64,000 nt of DNA from Bradyrhizobium sp. MOS003 (lineage in GTDB: Bacteria; Pseudomonadota; Alphaproteobacteria; Rhizobiales; Xanthobacteraceae): the NCBI RefSeq assembly GCF_003020125.1, contig NZ_PYFW01000003.1:248001-312000 (forward strand). The letters are read 5' to 3'. The notes below the pieces were generated by a model. That model saw only the letters and a list, made by a program, of their open reading frames with translations, ran no database searches and was not told the origin of the DNA. The translations under genes and the position numbers were made by a program. Below are positions 41,971 through 51,255 of the stretch, piece by piece (the stretch's first letter is position 1; every line of letters begins with the position of its first letter).

Positions 41971-44900
41971 ATGATTGCTCTGGTCCGTATTGCCCTGAGC
42001 CGGCCCTATACGTTCGTCGTGCTCGCGATCCTGCTCCTGATCATCGGACCGCTCGCGGCGCTGCGGACCCCGACCGACATCTTCCCGGACATCCGCATTC
42101 CCGTGATCGGCGTGGTCTGGCAGTACACCGGCCTGCCGCCGGACCAGATGTCCGGCCGCATCACCACGCCGTTCCAGCGGGCGCTGACGACCACGGTCAA
42201 CGACATCGAGCACATCACGGCCAATTCCTACAACGGCTTTGGCATCATCAAGATCTTCTTCCAGCCTAACGTCGATATCCGCACGGCCAACGCGCAGGTC
42301 ACCGCGATCTCGCAGACGCTGATCAAGCAGATGCCGCCCGGCGCGACGCCGCCCTTGATCCTGAACTATTCGGCGTCCACCGTGCCGATCATCCAGGTGG
42401 CGCTGTCGGGCGATGGCCTCACCGAGCAGAACCTCGCCGATATCGGCATCAACAATCTGCGTACGCCGCTGGTCACCGTGCCCGGCGCCGCGATCCCCTA
42501 TCCGTTCGGCGGCAAGCAGCGCCAGGTCCAGATCGACCTCGATCCCACCGCGCTCCAGGCCCGCGGCCTGTCCGGCCAGGACGTCGCCAATGCGCTCGCC
42601 GCGCAGAACCTGATCACGCCGGTCGGCACCCAGAAGATCGGTCAGTTCGAGTACAACATCCAGCTCAACAACTCGCCGCTCAAGATCGAAGAGCTCGGCA
42701 ATCTGCCGATCAGGACCGTCAACGGCGCCATGGTCTACGTGCGCGACGTCGCAACCGTGCGCGACGGCAATCCGCCGCAGACCAACATCGTCCATGTCGA
42801 CGGCAACCGCTCGGTGCTGATGATGGTGCTGAAGGCGGGCGCGACCTCGACGCTCGACATCATCGCCGGCATCAAGCAGAAGGTCATCGACGTCAAGGAC
42901 CAGCTCCCCGACGCGCTGAAGATCGGCTTCATCGGCGATCAGTCGGTGTTCGTCCGCGGCGCGATCCAGGGCGTGGCCGTCGAGGGCGTGATCGCGGCGC
43001 TTCTGACCAGCGTCATGATCCTGCTGTTCCTGGGCAGCTGGCGCTCGACCGTCATCATCGCTGTCTCGATCCCGCTGTCGGTGCTGGGCGCCATCATCAT
43101 GCTGTCGGCGATCGGCGAGACGCTCAACATCATGACGCTCGGCGGCCTTGCGCTCGCCGTCGGCATCCTCGTCGACGACGCCACCGTGACCATCGAGAAC
43201 ATCAACTACCATCTGGAGCAGGGCAAGCCGGTCGAGCAGTCGATCCTCGACGGCGCCAACCAGATCGTGACGCCGGCTTTCGTGTCGCTGCTGTGCATCT
43301 GCATCGTGTTCGTGCCGATGTTCTTCCTCTCGGGCGTCGCGCGCTTCCTGTTCGTGCCGATGGCGGAAGCCGTGATGTTCGCGATGATCTGGTCCTTCAT
43401 CCTGTCGCGCACGCTGGTGCCGACCATGGCGAACTATCTGCTGCAGGCGCATGTCCATCACGAAGGCGGGCCGCCGACATCGCGCAATCCGCTGGTCTGG
43501 TTCCAGCGCGGTTTCGAGGCTCGGTTCGAGCGCGTCCGCGGCGGCTACCATGGCTTCCTCGGGCTGGCGCTGGCGCACCGGGCCGTGTTCGTGATCGGCT
43601 TCATCTGCGTGGTCGGCGCGTCTTTCGCGCTGGTGCCGTTCCTCGGGCGCAACTTTTTCCCGGCGGTCGACGCCGGCAACATCCTGATGCATGTCCGCAC
43701 CCAGGTCGGCACCCGCGTCGAGGAGACCGCCAATCAGCTCGCCGACGTGCAGAAGGCGGTCCGCAAGCTGATCCCCGGCGAGATCGAGACCATGACCGAC
43801 AACATCGGCATGCCGATCTCCGGCATCAACATGACCTACAACAACACCGGCGTGATCGGCCCGCAGGACGGCGACATCCAGATCAAGCTCAGGGAAGGCC
43901 ACAAGCCGACGGAAGAACACGTCAAGGTGCTGCGCGAGCAGCTGCCGCGGTTGTTCCCCGGCGTCAGCTTCGCCTTCCTCCCCGCCGACATCGTCAGCCA
44001 GATCCTGAATTTCGGCGCGCCGGCGCCGATCGACCTGCAGATCCGCGGCGCCAATGTCGCCGGCAACTTCGCCTATGCCAACAGCCTGCTCGCCAAGGTC
44101 CGCAAGATCCCCGGTGTGGCGGACGCACGCATTCAGCAATCACCGAACGCGCCGACCTTCAACATCGACGTCGATCGCACCCGCGCACAATATGTCGGCC
44201 TGACCGAGCGCGACGTCACCAACAGCCTCGTCGTCAATCTCGCCGGCTCCTCGCAGGTCGCGCCGACCTATTATCTCAACCCCGAGAACGGCGTGTCCTA
44301 TTCGATCGTGATGCAGACGCCGCAGTACCAGATCGATTCGCTCAGCGCCCTGCAGACGCTGCCGATCACCGCGGCCGGCGCCTCACAGTCGCCGATCCTC
44401 GGCGGCATTGCCGACATCAGGCGCTCGGCCTCCAGCGCGGTCGTCTCGCAATACGACATCCAGTCGATGGTGCAGATCTTTGCGACGACGTCGGGCCGCG
44501 ATCTCGGCGCGGTCGCCGCCGACATCCGACAGGTGATCGCCGACACCGCCAAGGAGGTGCCGAAGGGCTCCTCCGTGGTACTGCTCGGCCAGGTGCAGAC
44601 CATGAACAGCGCTTTCACCGGCCTGTTGTTCGGCCTGCTTGGCGCCGTCGTGCTGATCTACTTCCTCATCGTCGTGAACTTCCAGTCCTGGTCGGATCCG
44701 TTCGTGATCATCACGGCTCTCCCGGCCGCGCTCGCCGGCATCGTCTGGATGCTGTTCGCGACCGGGACCACGCTGTCGGTCCCCGCGCTCACCGGCGCCA
44801 TCATGTGCATGGGCGTTGCCACCGCCAACAGCGTGCTGGTGATCTCCTTCGCGCGCGAGCGCTACGAGGAGCTCGGCGATCCCGTCGCGGCGGCGCTGGA

Positions 44901-45150
44901 AGCCGGCTTCGTCCGGTTCCGCCCCGTGCTGATGACCGCGCTCGCCATGATCATCGGCATGGCGCCGATGGCGCTCGGCCTGGGCGAGGGCGGCGAGCAG
45001 AACGCGCCGCTCGGCCGCGCCGTGATCGGCGGCCTGATCTTTGCAACCTTCGCCACGCTGATCTTCGTTCCCGTGGTATTCAGCATGGTCCACAAGAAAC
45101 AAGGCGCCAAAGCCGCCGCCCCATTGGAGACCCCGCATGTCGCCCACTGA
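41971..45150 (+). CDS. RND-family efflux permease (AcrB/HAE1-like)
   Basis: A 1059-residue RND pump. It has the N-terminal segment, a large periplasmic domain, and the helix-4 proton-relay pair in LAVGILVDDATVTIENINYH, repeated architecture in the second half (LTGAIMCMGVATANSVLVIS), and RNFFPAVDAGNILMHVRTQV in the porter domain. It exports small hydrophobic or amphipathic compounds by proton antiport. The adaptor gene follows and overlaps by 14 bp, the reverse of the usual adaptor-first order. No outer-membrane channel gene is next to it. The ATG has only a weak ribosome site. Confidence 0.92.
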   Translation: MIALVRIALSRPYTFVVLAILLLIIGPLAALRTPTDIFPDIRIPVIGVVWQYTGLPPDQMSGRITTPFQRALTTTVNDIEHITANSYNGFGIIKIFFQPNVDIRTANAQVTAISQTLIKQMPPGATPPLILNYSASTVPIIQVALSGDGLTEQNLADIGINNLRTPLVTVPGAAIPYPFGGKQRQVQIDLDPTALQARGLSGQDVANALAAQNLITPVGTQKIGQFEYNIQLNNSPLKIEELGNLPIRTVNGAMVYVRDVATVRDGNPPQTNIVHVDGNRSVLMMVLKAGATSTLDIIAGIKQKVIDVKDQLPDALKIGFIGDQSVFVRGAIQGVAVEGVIAALLTSVMILLFLGSWRSTVIIAVSIPLSVLGAIIMLSAIGETLNIMTLGGLALAVGILVDDATVTIENINYHLEQGKPVEQSILDGANQIVTPAFVSLLCICIVFVPMFFLSGVARFLFVPMAEAVMFAMIWSFILSRTLVPTMANYLLQAHVHHEGGPPTSRNPLVWFQRGFEARFERVRGGYHGFLGLALAHRAVFVIGFICVVGASFALVPFLGRNFFPAVDAGNILMHVRTQVGTRVEETANQLADVQKAVRKLIPGEIETMTDNIGMPISGINMTYNNTGVIGPQDGDIQIKLREGHKPTEEHVKVLREQLPRLFPGVSFAFLPADIVSQILNFGAPAPIDLQIRGANVAGNFAYANSLLAKVRKIPGVADARIQQSPNAPTFNIDVDRTRAQYVGLTERDVTNSLVVNLAGSSQVAPTYYLNPENGVSYSIVMQTPQYQIDSLSALQTLPITAAGASQSPILGGIADIRRSASSAVVSQYDIQSMVQIFATTSGRDLGAVAADIRQVIADTAKEVPKGSSVVLLGQVQTMNSAFTGLLFGLLGAVVLIYFLIVVNFQSWSDPFVIITALPAALAGIVWMLFATGTTLSVPALTGAIMCMGVATANSVLVISFARERYEELGDPVAAALEAGFVRFRPVLMTALAMIIGMAPMALGLGEGGEQNAPLGRAVIGGLIFATFATLIFVPVVFSMVHKKQGAKAAAPLETPHVAH

Positions 45151-46333
45151 ACCCCGCTCCCCGGTGTCGCACCGGAAACTGGGCATCTTCGGCGTGGTGG
45201 CCCTGATCGCAGCCGGTCTCGTCGTCGGCACCGGCATCCGCGCCCGGGAGGAGCAGGGCTCAAAGCTGAAGGAGTGGACCGATGATCAGGCCGTTCCCAG
45301 CGTCGCGGTGACCTTGCCCAATGCCAAGGCCCTCAATTCCACCATCGATCTGCCGGGCCGTCTCGAGGCCTATTATCGCGCGCCGATCTTTGCCCGCGTT
45401 CCCGGCTATCTCAAGAGCTGGAGTGCCGATATCGGTGCGCGCGTGAAAGCCGGTCAGGTGATCGCCGAGATCGAGGCGCCCGACCTCGACCAGCAACTGC
45501 TGCAGGCCAGAGCCGACCTCGCCAGCCAGCAATCCAGCGCCAAGCTGTCGGAAGCGACTCTCAATCGCCGCAAGACCCTGGTCGCCTCCAACTTCGTCTC
45601 CGCACAGGAAATCGACGAGCGCACCGCCGATCTCTCCAACAAGAACGCGGCGGTTCGCTCGGGCCAGGCCAATGTCGAGCGGCTGGAAGCGCTCGCCGGC
45701 TACAAGAAGATCACCGCGCCGTTCGACGGGGTGGTCACGGCGCGCGACACCGATGTCGGTGCGCTGATCAATTCTGGTGGCGGCTCGGGCCCGGCGATGT
45801 TCGTGGTGTCCGATATCACAAAGCTGCGCGTTTACATCAACGTGCCCCAGAATTACGTGCCGGCGATCAAGATCGGCGCCAAGGCCACTCTCGTGATGCC
45901 GGAATATCCCAACCGGACGTTCCAGGCGACGGTGGAGGCCTCCTCGCAGGCCGTCGACGTTGCCTCCGGGACCACGCGCATGCAGCTCGGACTCGATAAT
46001 TCCAGCGGAGAGCTGATGCCCGGCGGCTATGCCAGCGTGAAGCTGAACCTGCAGCGCGATTCCGCTCCGCTCAGCATTCCCGCCAGCGCCTTGATCTTCA
46101 ACAGCAACGGCCTGCGCGTCGCGACCGTCGGTGCCGACGACAAGGTGCTGTTCAAGCCGGTGACGATCGCCCGCGACCTTGGCCGCGAGATCGAGCTGGC
46201 CTCGGGGATTGCAGCGGACGATCGCGTCATCACCGCACCGCCGGACGGTCTGTCGGACGGCGACGCGGTGCGTGTGGTCGGCGCCAAGGCCAAGCCGGCG
46301 ACTGCGTCGGAGAAGCAGCCGCCGAAGGGCTGA
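45137..46333 (+). CDS. RND efflux adaptor, membrane fusion protein
   Basis: A 398-residue periplasmic adaptor. An uncleaved-looking N-terminal anchor (GIFGVVALIAAGLVVGTGI, about 14-33) replaces a lipoprotein cysteine. The barrel-sandwich half-motifs are APIFARVPGYLKSWSADIGA and VKAGQVIAEIEAP, then a helical hairpin, ITAPFDGVVTARDTDVGALI, and a beta-barrel domain. It links the permease to an outer-membrane channel. It overlaps the permease gene by 14 bp and has GGAG upstream. The C-terminal tail is alanine/lysine-rich and probably disordered. Confidence 0.92.
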   Translation: MSPTEPRSPVSHRKLGIFGVVALIAAGLVVGTGIRAREEQGSKLKEWTDDQAVPSVAVTLPNAKALNSTIDLPGRLEAYYRAPIFARVPGYLKSWSADIGARVKAGQVIAEIEAPDLDQQLLQARADLASQQSSAKLSEATLNRRKTLVASNFVSAQEIDERTADLSNKNAAVRSGQANVERLEALAGYKKITAPFDGVVTARDTDVGALINSGGGSGPAMFVVSDITKLRVYINVPQNYVPAIKIGAKATLVMPEYPNRTFQATVEASSQAVDVASGTTRMQLGLDNSSGELMPGGYASVKLNLQRDSAPLSIPASALIFNSNGLRVATVGADDKVLFKPVTIARDLGREIELASGIAADDRVITAPPDGLSDGDAVRVVGAKAKPATASEKQPPKG

Positions 46334-46338
46334 CGGAC

Positions 46339-46471
46339 TCTCGTGCCCCGGACGCAGCGCAGCACGAAGTGATGCGCTGCAGAGCCGGGGCCCATCTCTT
46401 TTTTGCCGTGCGCGTTTTGGGTCCCGGCTCTGCGGAGCGGCACTTCGCGCCGCACCGCGTCCGGGACACGT
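46339..46471. repeat. Palindromic intergenic repeat, family B, copy 3
   Basis: Begins ctctcgtgccccggacgcag and ends gcgtccgggacacg, with inner agagccggggcccat / tgggtcccggctctgcg. Very close to copy 1 in its left arm. It separates the adaptor gene from the convergent thiolase-like gene. Confidence 0.88.
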
Positions 46472-46478
46472 GAGCTCG

Positions 46479-47996
46479 CTACGCCACCCGCCACTCCGGC
46501 ACGCCGTCCGCGGCCATCGTGATCGCGCCGAGCGATCCGACCGGCGTGCGCTCGATGTTCAGCAGATGCGCGAGCGTCGTGCTGTCGCCCGCGGGAATCC
46601 GCGCCAGCGTGCGCCGATCGTCCTGCGTCCGCAGCATCACCACGCCATGCTCGACCTCGCCGCCGCGGCCATAGAGCACCGTAAAACTCTCGACCTTGCC
46701 CTTGCCCGAGGCCTCTGCGGTGAACTCCGGCACCGCGCGCTTGTTGCGGTCGGCCTCTGCCTGCACGCTCGTCTCCTGCGCCATCGCCCCGCGCGGCGGC
46801 GTTTTCGCAACCACCAGCGCGTGATGCTTGGTGACGAAGCCCCCCTGGCCGTAGAGCAGGCCGAGCTTGGCGCCGTCGCGCACCCGCCGCACCATCGCGC
46901 AAGCCGCATGCGTCATGTAGGTGTTGAGCGGGGCGCCGAAGAAGGTGAGGCCGCCGGTCACGGTCGGCTGCACATCGGCGCCAAGGCCGAGCGTTCGCCG
47001 CGCCATCTTGGGCACGCAGGGGAAGCAACTGTAGAGCTCGATGGCATCGAACTTCTTGCCGTCACCGCCGTCAAGGTCCATCACTGCTTTCAATACCGCG
47101 TTCTGCGGGTGGCTCTCGTAGAACTGATCCCGCAGCAGATAATCGCGCGGCTCTTCAGCCGAGGCGCCGCCGAGCGGATAGACCAGCTTGTCTTCGGGAA
47201 TACCGAGCGCACGCGCCTTGGCAAGGCTCGTCAGCAGCAGCGCGCCGCCCATGTTGACGCTGGGATTGGCGACCATCAGCTTGTTGTAGGGCCAGGCGAT
47301 CAGGCGATTGTCCGCCGTCGGTGTCGTGATTTCCTCCGGCGCATAGCGCCGCTTCAGCCAGGCGTTGGGGTTTTGCGCGGCGGCTTCCGAATAGCGCGAC
47401 CACAGCGTGCCTGATTCCGCCATCGCCTCGCGCGGCGTCTGGCCCCAATGCGCCGAGGAGGCGGCCTCGTAGAACGGATAGACCGTGACGGGCCGGAACA
47501 CGCCGAGCTTCACCGCCAGCGGCTTCTGGAACGCCGCGCCGCGCTTGGGCTCCTCGACGTCATGGGCGAACGGCGTCCATGGCAGCGTGACGCCGGCGCG
47601 CTCCGCCTTGGTCGCGGTCGACTGCGCCTCGGCACCGCACACGGCTGCCACGGTGCATTCGCCGCGCGCGATGCGCTTTGCGGCTTCGTGGATGTAGCGG
47701 ATCGGGCTCTCGCCGCCGACCGGTCCGTAATAGCAATGCGCGGGCATGATGCCGAGGCGCTGCGCCAACAGCTTCTCGGGATCGCGATAGCGCCAGCTCA
47801 GGAAGTTGACGACGTCGAGCGATTGCACTTCGCCAAGCAGCTTTGCTCCCGCGTCTGCTTCCGCACGCCGCAGCGCCTTTTCCAGCAGAACAAGCGGCTC
47901 GAGGCCCTCGGTGATTTCCTTGGGACGGTCGACGATCTCGCCGATGCCGACGATGACGGGGGTGCGGTCTTCGGGGATGTTGGTCTTGTCGGTCAT
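46479..47996 (-). CDS. Thiolase-like protein with C-terminal OB-type domain, nucleophile missing
   Basis: A 505-residue thiolase-fold protein of the acetyl-CoA acetyltransferase-like/SCP-x-like group. Where thiolases have the nucleophilic Cys (C-x-S-G) it reads GPVGGESPIRYIHEAAKR, without cysteine. GGLTFFGAPLNTYMTHAACAM and LYGQGGFVTKHHALVV are the later active-site loops. The last 100 or so residues form an extra domain seen in such proteins. It may bind acyl-CoA and act as a partner or scaffold, or hydrate/cleave by another residue. GAGGCC precedes the ATG. The nitronate monooxygenase-like gene is next upstream, with a family A repeat between them. Confidence 0.82.
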   Translation of the reverse strand: MTDKTNIPEDRTPVIVGIGEIVDRPKEITEGLEPLVLLEKALRRAEADAGAKLLGEVQSLDVVNFLSWRYRDPEKLLAQRLGIMPAHCYYGPVGGESPIRYIHEAAKRIARGECTVAAVCGAEAQSTATKAERAGVTLPWTPFAHDVEEPKRGAAFQKPLAVKLGVFRPVTVYPFYEAASSAHWGQTPREAMAESGTLWSRYSEAAAQNPNAWLKRRYAPEEITTPTADNRLIAWPYNKLMVANPSVNMGGALLLTSLAKARALGIPEDKLVYPLGGASAEEPRDYLLRDQFYESHPQNAVLKAVMDLDGGDGKKFDAIELYSCFPCVPKMARRTLGLGADVQPTVTGGLTFFGAPLNTYMTHAACAMVRRVRDGAKLGLLYGQGGFVTKHHALVVAKTPPRGAMAQETSVQAEADRNKRAVPEFTAEASGKGKVESFTVLYGRGGEVEHGVVMLRTQDDRRTLARIPAGDSTTLAHLLNIERTPVGSLGAITMAADGVPEWRVA

Positions 47997-48024
47997 GGCC
48001 TCAATTCACGGTCTCAGTTGTTTC

Positions 48025-48102
48025 GTCATTGCGAGCGCAGCGAAGCAATCCAGAATCGTTCCGCTGCGGCAGCCTGGATTGCTTTGCTGCGCTCGCAATG
48101 AC
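48025..48102. repeat. Palindromic intergenic repeat, family A, copy 4
   Basis: Same arms, with one change (ctttgctgcg for cttcgctgcg) on the right. It lies between two leftward genes, the nitronate monooxygenase-like gene and the thiolase-like gene. Confidence 0.9.
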
Positions 48103-48113
48103 GAGGTGAAAGA

Positions 48114-49247
48114 CTATTCCGCCACCAGCGCATTCATGTGCTCGACGGCTTCGGCGAACTCTTCCTTGAACTCCTGCACCACGGCGCCGGCCGACTTCAC
48201 GCTGTCGATCAATCCGACGCCCTGGCCGACGAAATAGCTGACGAGATCGCGCGCTTTCGCATTGCCGCTCGCGGCGGCGCGGTCGATCGAATTGAAGGCG
48301 TCGCGGCTGATGATGCTCTGCAGCGGCATCGGCAGCGCGCCCGGGCTTTCGGCCGCGCGGTCCCAGGCATCGGTCCAGACCGAGCGGAGCTGCCGGGCCG
48401 GCTTGCCGGTGCGCCCCTTCGAGCGCACCGCGTCGCGCGAGGACGCAGCGATCATCTTCTCGCGGAAGATCTCGCTGGTCTCGGCTTCCACCGTCGCAAG
48501 CCACACCGAACCGGTCCAGGTACCGGCCGCGCCCATCGCCATGCAGGCCGCCATCTGCCGCCCCGTCATGATGCCGCCGGCCGCCAGCACCGGCACGTCG
48601 CGGATCGGCTTGATCGCCTTGATCACCTCGGGCACCAGCACCATGGTCGAGACCTCGCCGCAATGGCCGCCGGCCTCGGTGCCCTGCACCACGAGAATGT
48701 CGACGCCGGCTGCGACCTGACGCAGCGCGTGTTCCTTGGCGCCGACGAGGGCTGCGACCGGGACGCCGTGCCTCTTGCCCATCTCGATCATCGCCTTCGG
48801 CGGTACGCCGAGCGCATTGGCGATCAGGCGGATCGGATGATTGAAGGACACTTCGAGCAGCTGCAGCGCCGTCTTTCCGTCGAATGGCTGCGGCTGATCG
48901 GCCGCCACCTCCGTGGTCGTCAGCTCGATATCGTATTTCTTCAGGAGCTCGCGCGTATAGGTGCGATGCTCCTGCGGCACGCGCGCTTCCAGGCTCTTCC
49001 AGGTGACGTCCTTCTCACCCGATGTCGAGATATTTTCGGGAATGAGCACGTCGATGCCATATGGCTTGCCGTCGACGTGGTCGTCGATCCATGTCAGCTC
49101 GCGCTCGAGCGTATCGGGTGTGTGCACGGTGGCGCCCAGCACGCCAAAGCCGCCTGCGCGGCTGACGGCGGCGACGACATCGCGGCAATGGCTGAAAGCC
49201 AGCAGCGGGAACTCTATGCCCAGCATGTCGCAGATCGGCGATTTCAT
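48114..49247 (-). CDS. Nitronate monooxygenase-like flavoprotein
   Basis: A 377-residue TIM-barrel flavoprotein. IEFPLLAFSHCRDVVAAVS and AGGFGVLGATVHTPDTLE open the barrel; LVVQGTEAGGHCGEVSTMVL and PVLAAGGIMTGRQMAACMAM are FMN-binding loops common to 2-nitropropane dioxygenase/NMO proteins and their enoyl-reductase-like relatives. It may detoxify nitronates or reduce an enone; many family members have unknown substrates. Strong GGAGAGAGAG site before ATG. Likely upstream partner of the thiolase-like gene in one leftward transcript. Confidence 0.83.
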   Translation of the reverse strand: MKSPICDMLGIEFPLLAFSHCRDVVAAVSRAGGFGVLGATVHTPDTLERELTWIDDHVDGKPYGIDVLIPENISTSGEKDVTWKSLEARVPQEHRTYTRELLKKYDIELTTTEVAADQPQPFDGKTALQLLEVSFNHPIRLIANALGVPPKAMIEMGKRHGVPVAALVGAKEHALRQVAAGVDILVVQGTEAGGHCGEVSTMVLVPEVIKAIKPIRDVPVLAAGGIMTGRQMAACMAMGAAGTWTGSVWLATVEAETSEIFREKMIAASSRDAVRSKGRTGKPARQLRSVWTDAWDRAAESPGALPMPLQSIISRDAFNSIDRAAASGNAKARDLVSYFVGQGVGLIDSVKSAGAVVQEFKEEFAEAVEHMNALVAE

Positions 49248-49518
49248 GGCTCTCTCTCCGGCGGCCTACGTGTTTTCGTTGCTTTCGCTGCCGAAGCAAA
49301 GTGGCGCTGGCAGATGGATGACATGCCGGATTCGACAAGGCATCTTGTGTGCAGGCGTCGCTCGCTGTCCACGGCCGCGGCGTCGCGGAATGGCGGGGCA
49401 GAGGGCTGCCATGACGAAAAAGCTGCGCTGTCGCGCCGGTCAATGCGCTGGGCGCCCTTGTCATTGGCCATCCCGGGGCTAATTAATGCAGGCGCATCTT
49501 TCCGCCGGAGCCCCTCTT

Positions 49519-50394
49519 ATGACCGACACCCCCGCCTACGTGCCGCCCAAAGTCTGGACCTGGAACAAGGAGAATGGCGGGCAGTTCGCCAGCATCAACC
49601 GTCCGATCGCCGGTCCCACCCACGACAAGGAGCTGCCGGTCGGCAAGCATCCCTTCCAGCTCTATTCGCTGGCGACGCCGAACGGGGTGAAGGTCACGGC
49701 GATGCTGGAGGAGCTTCTGGCGCTCGGCCACAAGGGCGCCGAATATGACGCCTGGCTCATCAAGATCGGCAATGGCGACCAGTTCGGCAGCGGTTTCGTC
49801 GATATCAACCCGAACTCCAAGATCCCTGCGCTGATGGATCGCTCCGGACCCGAGCCGGTCCGCGTGTTCGAATCCGGCTCGATCCTGTTTTACCTCGCCG
49901 AGAAGTTCGGCGCCTTCCTGCCGAAGGACATCAAGACCCGTACCGAGGCGATGTCCTGGCTGTTCTGGCAGATGGGGAGCGCACCCTATCTCGGTGGCGG
50001 CTTCGGCCATTTCTACGCCTACGCGCCGTTCAAGATCGAATACGCCATCGATCGTTTCGCGATGGAGGTCAAACGCCAGCTCGAAGTGCTCGACCGGCGC
50101 CTTGCCGACAACGAATATCTCGCGGGCAAGGAGTACACGATCGCCGACATGGCGGTGTGGCCCTGGTACGGCGCGCTCGCCAAGGGGCTGGTCTACGGCG
50201 CCGGCGAATTCCTCTCGGTGCAGGACTACAAGAACGTGCAGCGCTGGACCGACCAGATCGCGCAGCGCCCCGCCGTGAAGCGTGGCCGCATGGTCAACCG
50301 CGTCTCCGGCGATCCCGCCAGCCAGCTCCATGAGCGCCACGACGCCAGCGATTTCGAGACGAAGACGCAGGACAAGGTCGCGCCGGCGACGTAG
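49519..50394 (+). CDS. yghU: Glutathione-dependent disulfide-bond oxidoreductase (YghU-like GST)
   Basis: A 291-residue GST-fold protein of the YghU/YfcG (Nu) class. YVPPKVWTWNKENGGQFASI and INRPIAGPTHDKELPVGKHP are the long N-terminal extension typical of YghU; NPNSKIPALMD and RVFESGSILFYLAEKFG form the glutathione-binding thioredoxin half. Reduces disulfides or peroxides with glutathione in the cytoplasm. I chose the ATG of MTDTPAYV, with GGAG nine bases upstream; an in-frame ATG 33 bases earlier is less well placed. It stands alone, followed by a repeat. Confidence 0.9.
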   Translation: MTDTPAYVPPKVWTWNKENGGQFASINRPIAGPTHDKELPVGKHPFQLYSLATPNGVKVTAMLEELLALGHKGAEYDAWLIKIGNGDQFGSGFVDINPNSKIPALMDRSGPEPVRVFESGSILFYLAEKFGAFLPKDIKTRTEAMSWLFWQMGSAPYLGGGFGHFYAYAPFKIEYAIDRFAMEVKRQLEVLDRRLADNEYLAGKEYTIADMAVWPWYGALAKGLVYGAGEFLSVQDYKNVQRWTDQIAQRPAVKRGRMVNRVSGDPASQLHERHDASDFETKTQDKVAPAT

Positions 50395-50396
50395 GT

Positions 50397-50513
50397 GCGT
50401 AGGGCGGATTAGCCGTAGGCGTAATCCGCCATTCCTCGTGCCGTATGCGTCCGGCGGATTACGCTAGCGGACTGCGCTTCGCGCAGCGGCGGGCTAATCC
50501 GCCCTACGATCAA
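50397..50513. repeat. Palindromic intergenic repeat (family F)
   Basis: Begins gcgtagggcggattagccg and ends cgggctaatccgccctacg, near-perfect reverse complements, with inner gtaatccgcc / ggcggattacgc. The whole element could fold as one long stem. It fills the gap between convergent yghU and GNAT-GFA genes. Confidence 0.85.
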
Positions 50514-51235
50514 TCCGGCAGCATCTCGCCGGAGCCGCCGAGATCTGCCGGCAGGTCGGCATATTTCGGCAAGCCATCACGGACCGACACCATCTTGCTT
50601 GCGTAGTTGGCATGCAGCGTCGGCTGGTGCACATATCCCTTCAGCAGATTGGCGTAGACGTCAATCAGTCGCATCCGCGGATGCTCGGTCATGACGTGGC
50701 CGCCGCAGCGTTTGCAGAATTTTCGGTAGGAATGCTCGGTCTTGTTGAACGTCCCGAGGTCTGCCTCGCCTCTGATGATGCGCACACTGTAAGACTTCCA
50801 CAGGCTGAAGGCGTTGATCGGCGCCGCCGACCACGCCTGGCAGTCCGCGCAATGGCAATAGCCTGAAAACACGGGCTTGCCCGTGACCTCGACCTCGACG
50901 GCTCCGCAGAAGCAGCCGGCGCGATAGCTCGCCTGCGGCTCCGCATGGGCGTTCTCACCCGCGGCGAGGAGATCGTCGTATTCAGGATTCTTGCGCATGA
51001 AGTTGCGGATGAAGTCGCACTCGACGGAGAGCTTGCGCCCCTGCGCCCGTACCGCATCCAGCGTGGCGCGGCCGAGCTTCGAGCCAATGCCGCGGCCGCC
51101 GAGCTCCGGCGGCACCTCGGTGTGCACCAGCGTGATCGCGCCATCGGTCTTGCGGTATGTAACCAAGGCGATGGGCCCGTCGACGTCGAGTTCGAACCGG
51201 CTGCGTTCTTCGTTGTCGCGAAAGGCTTCCGGCAT
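50510..51235 (-). CDS. GNAT (YjdJ-type) acetyltransferase fused to a GFA/CENP-V zinc domain
   Basis: A 241-residue two-domain protein. Residues about 10-90 are a small GCN5-like domain of the YjdJ type (LVHTEVPPELGGRGIGSKLG, KLSVECDFIRNFMRKNPEY). Residues about 100-235 are a GFA/Mss4-like zinc domain with all cysteine pairs present: RAGCFCGAVEVEV, SGYCHCADCQAWS and KFCKRCGGHVMTE. GFA proteins were first tied to glutathione-dependent formaldehyde chemistry. Joining to a YjdJ domain is unusual. Two adjacent ATGs exist; GGGAG favours the second. The left end overlaps a repeat by four bases. Confidence 0.82.
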   Translation of the reverse strand: MPEAFRDNEERSRFELDVDGPIALVTYRKTDGAITLVHTEVPPELGGRGIGSKLGRATLDAVRAQGRKLSVECDFIRNFMRKNPEYDDLLAAGENAHAEPQASYRAGCFCGAVEVEVTGKPVFSGYCHCADCQAWSAAPINAFSLWKSYSVRIIRGEADLGTFNKTEHSYRKFCKRCGGHVMTEHPRMRLIDVYANLLKGYVHQPTLHANYASKMVSVRDGLPKYADLPADLGGSGEMLPD

Positions 51236-51255
51236 CATCCTGCTCCCTGGTTCGG

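Noticed and set aside
41779..44139. A 786-codon open frame antisense to the RND permease
   Set aside because: Arg/Asp/His-rich shadow of a high-GC gene on the opposite strand; the RND protein in the plus frame is unmistakable.
49248..49518. Small open frames in the 271-bp gap between the nitronate monooxygenase-like gene and yghU
   Set aside because: None has a ribosome site or family character; the region is better read as the divergent promoter area. No palindrome stood out.
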